This document shows, piece by piece, positions 4,208-6,676 of a DNA stretch of 6,676 nucleotides (position 1 is its first letter; each line of letters opens with the position of its first letter). The notes beneath the pieces are model-generated. The model was not told the origin of the DNA. It saw only the letters and a program-made list of their open reading frames with translations, and did not search any database. Made by a program: the position numbers and the translations under genes. Where the stretch lies: contig JAOUQB010000136.1 of the NCBI GenBank assembly GCA_029879555.1, forward strand, positions 1 through 6,676, read 5' to 3'. This DNA is from Nitrospirota bacterium (lineage in GTDB: Bacteria; Nitrospirota; Nitrospiria; Nitrospirales; UBA8639).

Positions 4208-6676
4208 ATGGCTACTAAAAAACCAAAAACCGCCGATTCAAAAAAACCACGAATTTCATCTCGTCCGTCATCGACTCGCTCGTCAAAAAAGAAGCCCAAG
4301 GCAACGGCGACCAGCCCCTCCCTTCAGGCAAAGACTCCCAGTGCCCGAACAGGGTCTAAAAAGATCACGCCCAAAAAGGTTGTCTCCCCAAAAACTCCAC
4401 GCAAACAGCAATCTATTCCGGCAAAACGGGCGAGGCCAAAAAGAGAATCCTCAAAACATTCTGAGCCTTTAATGCAGGTAAAGGCCCGCTCACAAACGAT
4501 TCGGACCGTTTCGTCAAAAAAGCCGGCCTCCCCTTCAACCGGTCGCAAAAGCATCACAGGCAACCTCCCCAAGACATCAAAGCGTCAGCAGAAAACATCC
4601 CCCCGAGACTCTCACACGACGCCGGCATCGACTCTCCGTTCGGTCAAGGATGTTCCTGCCAGTTCCACCTATGCTGTGGTGGTTCAAGAAAATAAGGATA
4701 AATATGCTCTGTTTGAAGAGGCTTTAAAGAAATCAGGCTTTTGGTTTGCCCTGGAGGAAGCCCGGTTCCGCGCGGCCGTCGAGAAAGATCATTTCTCTAT
4801 TGTGATCAAGCCGGACTTTCAGGCTTATGAGTTAACCGGCTCAACGGCGACTGATCCGCAACTCGTGGAATATCTCATCGATCAATTACATGAACGTGGC
4901 TACACCCAGGTCATCGTTGCTGAAAGCCGAAACAGCTTTGATCTATGGCTTGAGAATCGCGATGTGCAAATCTTGGCGGATATGCTGGGCTATCATTATG
5001 TCACTCCCGGCGGCCGACCGTATGACATCATAGACCTGGCAGAGGACCTGGTTCCAGGACCCTTCACCTCAAGCAGTCTCCTCTATGGAACTCACCTGCC
5101 CCGCATATGGTGTGAAGCGGCTTTTCGAATCATCTTTGCGAAAAATCAGACAGATGATGAACAGGCCTATCGTCTTTGTCTCGACAATTTACTCTCTCTC
5201 CTTCCGCTCCGAGATAAAGATTATCACTATAAACATCGCTTCAAGGAGCAAGATGTCCTCCTAGAACTGCTAAAACATACGACGGTCGATTTCTGTCTTA
5301 TCGATGGGTATCTGAGCAATCATGGCAATGCAGGCACCCGTGTGGCACGCCCCATCGAGACCCACTGCATCATTGCCGGCCAGCACCTATTGTTAACCGA
5401 CTACGCTGCAGCCCGCAAAATGGGGTTGGACCCACAAACTTCCCCCAATCATGCCATAGCTCTGACCTCGATCGGGTTACCGGAACCTTACCGTCTAGAT
5501 GGCGACCTGACTCCTTATGCACATTGGATCAACGTGCATCCCTTGATGCTGGAGTCGGTACGAAGCCGTCAACAATGGCCGGAGCTCAGCCAGATTTTGC
5601 AGCCTATCCTGCAGATGACCGACCATGAATCTTTCCCCTTCAAAGACCCAGTCATCGCCCAACTCAATCGTGTGGCAAGCTCTTACCTTTCAGGCATAGA
5701 TGACAATCCGACCGTGTTCTGGTCCATGCTTACGTTGAATAACTTTTTGGGGCTGGTGTATCAGGAGCTGAAGGCCCTTCAGATCATGCATTGGAAGGAT
5801 CAATTATGGCACCAGGACGCTCCCCTAAACATTCAACAGGACGCCTATACCATACGGGCATATGAAGCGATCGTTGAATATTTAGACCCGCTGGAAAAGC
5901 GAGCACGGTCCCTCTGTCGCGATGAGAATGGCTTACGCTGGGCCTTCCACGAGGATGGCTCCGTCTTGTTTGAGTTTTCTCGGATGATCCCGGTGGACTA
6001 TGACGACTTTGTGAGCCGGGTGGATATCACCCGCAGCATTCAATTTATGAATGATTACATTGGTGGGAGAGCCATTCCTGTTCAACAGGATGGCCAAGGA
6101 AGAGTGACACACCAGGTTGAACGCAATATCTACCTCCCTCAACCCAATTACCTGGTGTTCTATCAAGGGCAAAACATCGATGTGAGTAAATTGGAATGTA
6201 TTCGATACCAGGAGCATGAGCAGAAAATGTTTTGGAAAACGGTGAAAAGCGAAAACGGGTCAGCGAGCTACGATGACGGCACAGTTCGTTTTTCCCGACA
6301 GGATAATGGCGAGACGCTGGTGAGTGTTTTTGGCCGACAACAATTTACGCTGCCGTTATTTTGGCAGGTTGTCAATTTGGATAATTTTCCTGCCCTGAAA
6401 CATGTCTTGTTTGCACATGCCTACACCACCTTTTTTTCCAACACGATGTCGAATTTTGAGGCAGTGTACGAAGGGCGCGATGTCCGGATCGGCAAAGCCT
6501 GGGACTCCCGGGCAGGTGAATCAGATGTTGAGCATGCCGCCTATTCTCTTTCCAATCAGATCGGCAAACTTCTGACCTCCTTTCAAGATATTGTTCAAGG
6601 GACGAATGCCTCAAAAGGAAGCTTCATCGCCAACCTGTTTACGACCTATCAGCCTCAACCCGAGTATATCGATGCA
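4208..6676 (+). CDS. H1-like basic tail / DUF362-like / SRPBCC-like multidomain protein (3' end beyond window)
   Basis: The frame is open from ATG 4208 to the window end (823 codons); an in-frame TAG at 4175 limits the start. The upstream GGA at 4193 is a weak ribosome site. Residues 1-150 are rich in Lys, Arg, Ser, Thr and Pro, with TPKK, SPKTPRK and SSKK motifs like histone H1 or PhaF-type tails, and could bind DNA or another polyanion. Residues about 155-430 resemble DUF362 (PF04015): IKPDF at 200-204, then TDPQLVEYLIDQL and VIVAES, and later CLIDGYLSNHG at 363-373 and LLTDYAAARKMG near 395-406. The cysteine-rich ferredoxin part of some DUF362 proteins is not seen. Residues about 577-760 look like an SRPBCC/START fold (GSVLFEFSRMIP, MFWKTVKSENG at 674-684, DDGTVRFSRQDNGE, VFGRQQFTLPLFW), a cavity fold for hydrophobic ligands. 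It is divergent from the gene E operon and may share its control. The reading frame is sure, DUF362 likely, SRPBCC tentative. Confidence 0.85.
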   Translation, partial: MATKKPKTADSKKPRISSRPSSTRSSKKKPKATATSPSLQAKTPSARTGSKKITPKKVVSPKTPRKQQSIPAKRARPKRESSKHSEPLMQVKARSQTIRTVSSKKPASPSTGRKSITGNLPKTSKRQQKTSPRDSHTTPASTLRSVKDVPASSTYAVVVQENKDKYALFEEALKKSGFWFALEEARFRAAVEKDHFSIVIKPDFQAYELTGSTATDPQLVEYLIDQLHERGYTQVIVAESRNSFDLWLENRDVQILADMLGYHYVTPGGRPYDIIDLAEDLVPGPFTSSSLLYGTHLPRIWCEAAFRIIFAKNQTDDEQAYRLCLDNLLSLLPLRDKDYHYKHRFKEQDVLLELLKHTTVDFCLIDGYLSNHGNAGTRVARPIETHCIIAGQHLLLTDYAAARKMGLDPQTSPNHAIALTSIGLPEPYRLDGDLTPYAHWINVHPLMLESVRSRQQWPELSQILQPILQMTDHESFPFKDPVIAQLNRVASSYLSGIDDNPTVFWSMLTLNNFLGLVYQELKALQIMHWKDQLWHQDAPLNIQQDAYTIRAYEAIVEYLDPLEKRARSLCRDENGLRWAFHEDGSVLFEFSRMIPVDYDDFVSRVDITRSIQFMNDYIGGRAIPVQQDGQGRVTHQVERNIYLPQPNYLVFYQGQNIDVSKLECIRYQEHEQKMFWKTVKSENGSASYDDGTVRFSRQDNGETLVSVFGRQQFTLPLFWQVVNLDNFPALKHVLFAHAYTTFFSNTMSNFEAVYEGRDVRIGKAWDSRAGESDVEHAAYSLSNQIGKLLTSFQDIVQGTNASKGSFIANLFTTYQPQPEYIDA

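Noticed and set aside
4191..4472. Plus-strand TTG frame of 93 codons with a basic product
   Set aside because: It is an alternative frame of the Lys/Arg-coding tail of the 4208 gene; its basic character follows from the same base composition.
5933..6614. Minus-strand frames of 94 and 80 codons inside the DUF362-type gene
   Set aside because: They are antisense to a continuous 823-codon frame with recognisable domains, and no start signals support them.

Overview
The window comes from a bacterium whose genes mostly start behind strong GGAGG-type Shine-Dalgarno sites. Base composition looks close to balanced by eye. I cannot name the organism from sequence alone; nothing here is a marker gene. 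It holds no rRNA, tRNA, CRISPR array, insertion sequence or recognisable phage gene.

Layout. Positions 1-348 hold no convincing gene, but contain a GC-rich dispersed-repeat-like palindrome (78-100) and a hairpin (232-251). Five minus-strand genes then run leftwards from 3852 to 349 with short gaps (9, 54, 46 and about 61 nt), which suggests one operon. In transcription order they are: E (3852-3469), a 127-aa protein with repeated Leu-Pro motifs; D (3459-2677), 260 aa with two predicted beta-sandwich (Ig-like) domains; C (2622-1891), 243 aa with a helical N-terminus, one Ig-like domain and many Cys/His residues; B (1844-1182), 220 aa with a helical N-terminus and one Ig-like domain; A (about 1107/1120-349), an unrecognised protein whose natural start may lie across a one-base frameshift in a run of six C. 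None has a signal peptide, so all are probably cytoplasmic.

A 355-bp divergent intergenic region (3853-4207) carries two clean inverted repeats and candidate promoters. To its right a large plus-strand gene starts at 4208 and is still open at the window end (823 codons seen). It encodes a Lys/Arg/Ser/Pro-rich histone-H1-like tail (about 150 residues), a DUF362-like domain and a C-terminal region resembling the SRPBCC/START ligand-binding fold.

How they may work together. The Ig-like domains of B, C and D share a core pattern (Phe/Leu-x-Leu-x-Pro-Gly-Glu/Gln followed by alternating hydrophobics), so they look like a diverged paralogous set made as one assembly. With the divergent DNA-tail/DUF362/SRPBCC protein, this looks like an undescribed cytoplasmic system, possibly a structural or granule-associated complex with a nucleoid link. 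That functional reading is inference; the gene layout and shared domains are seen directly.
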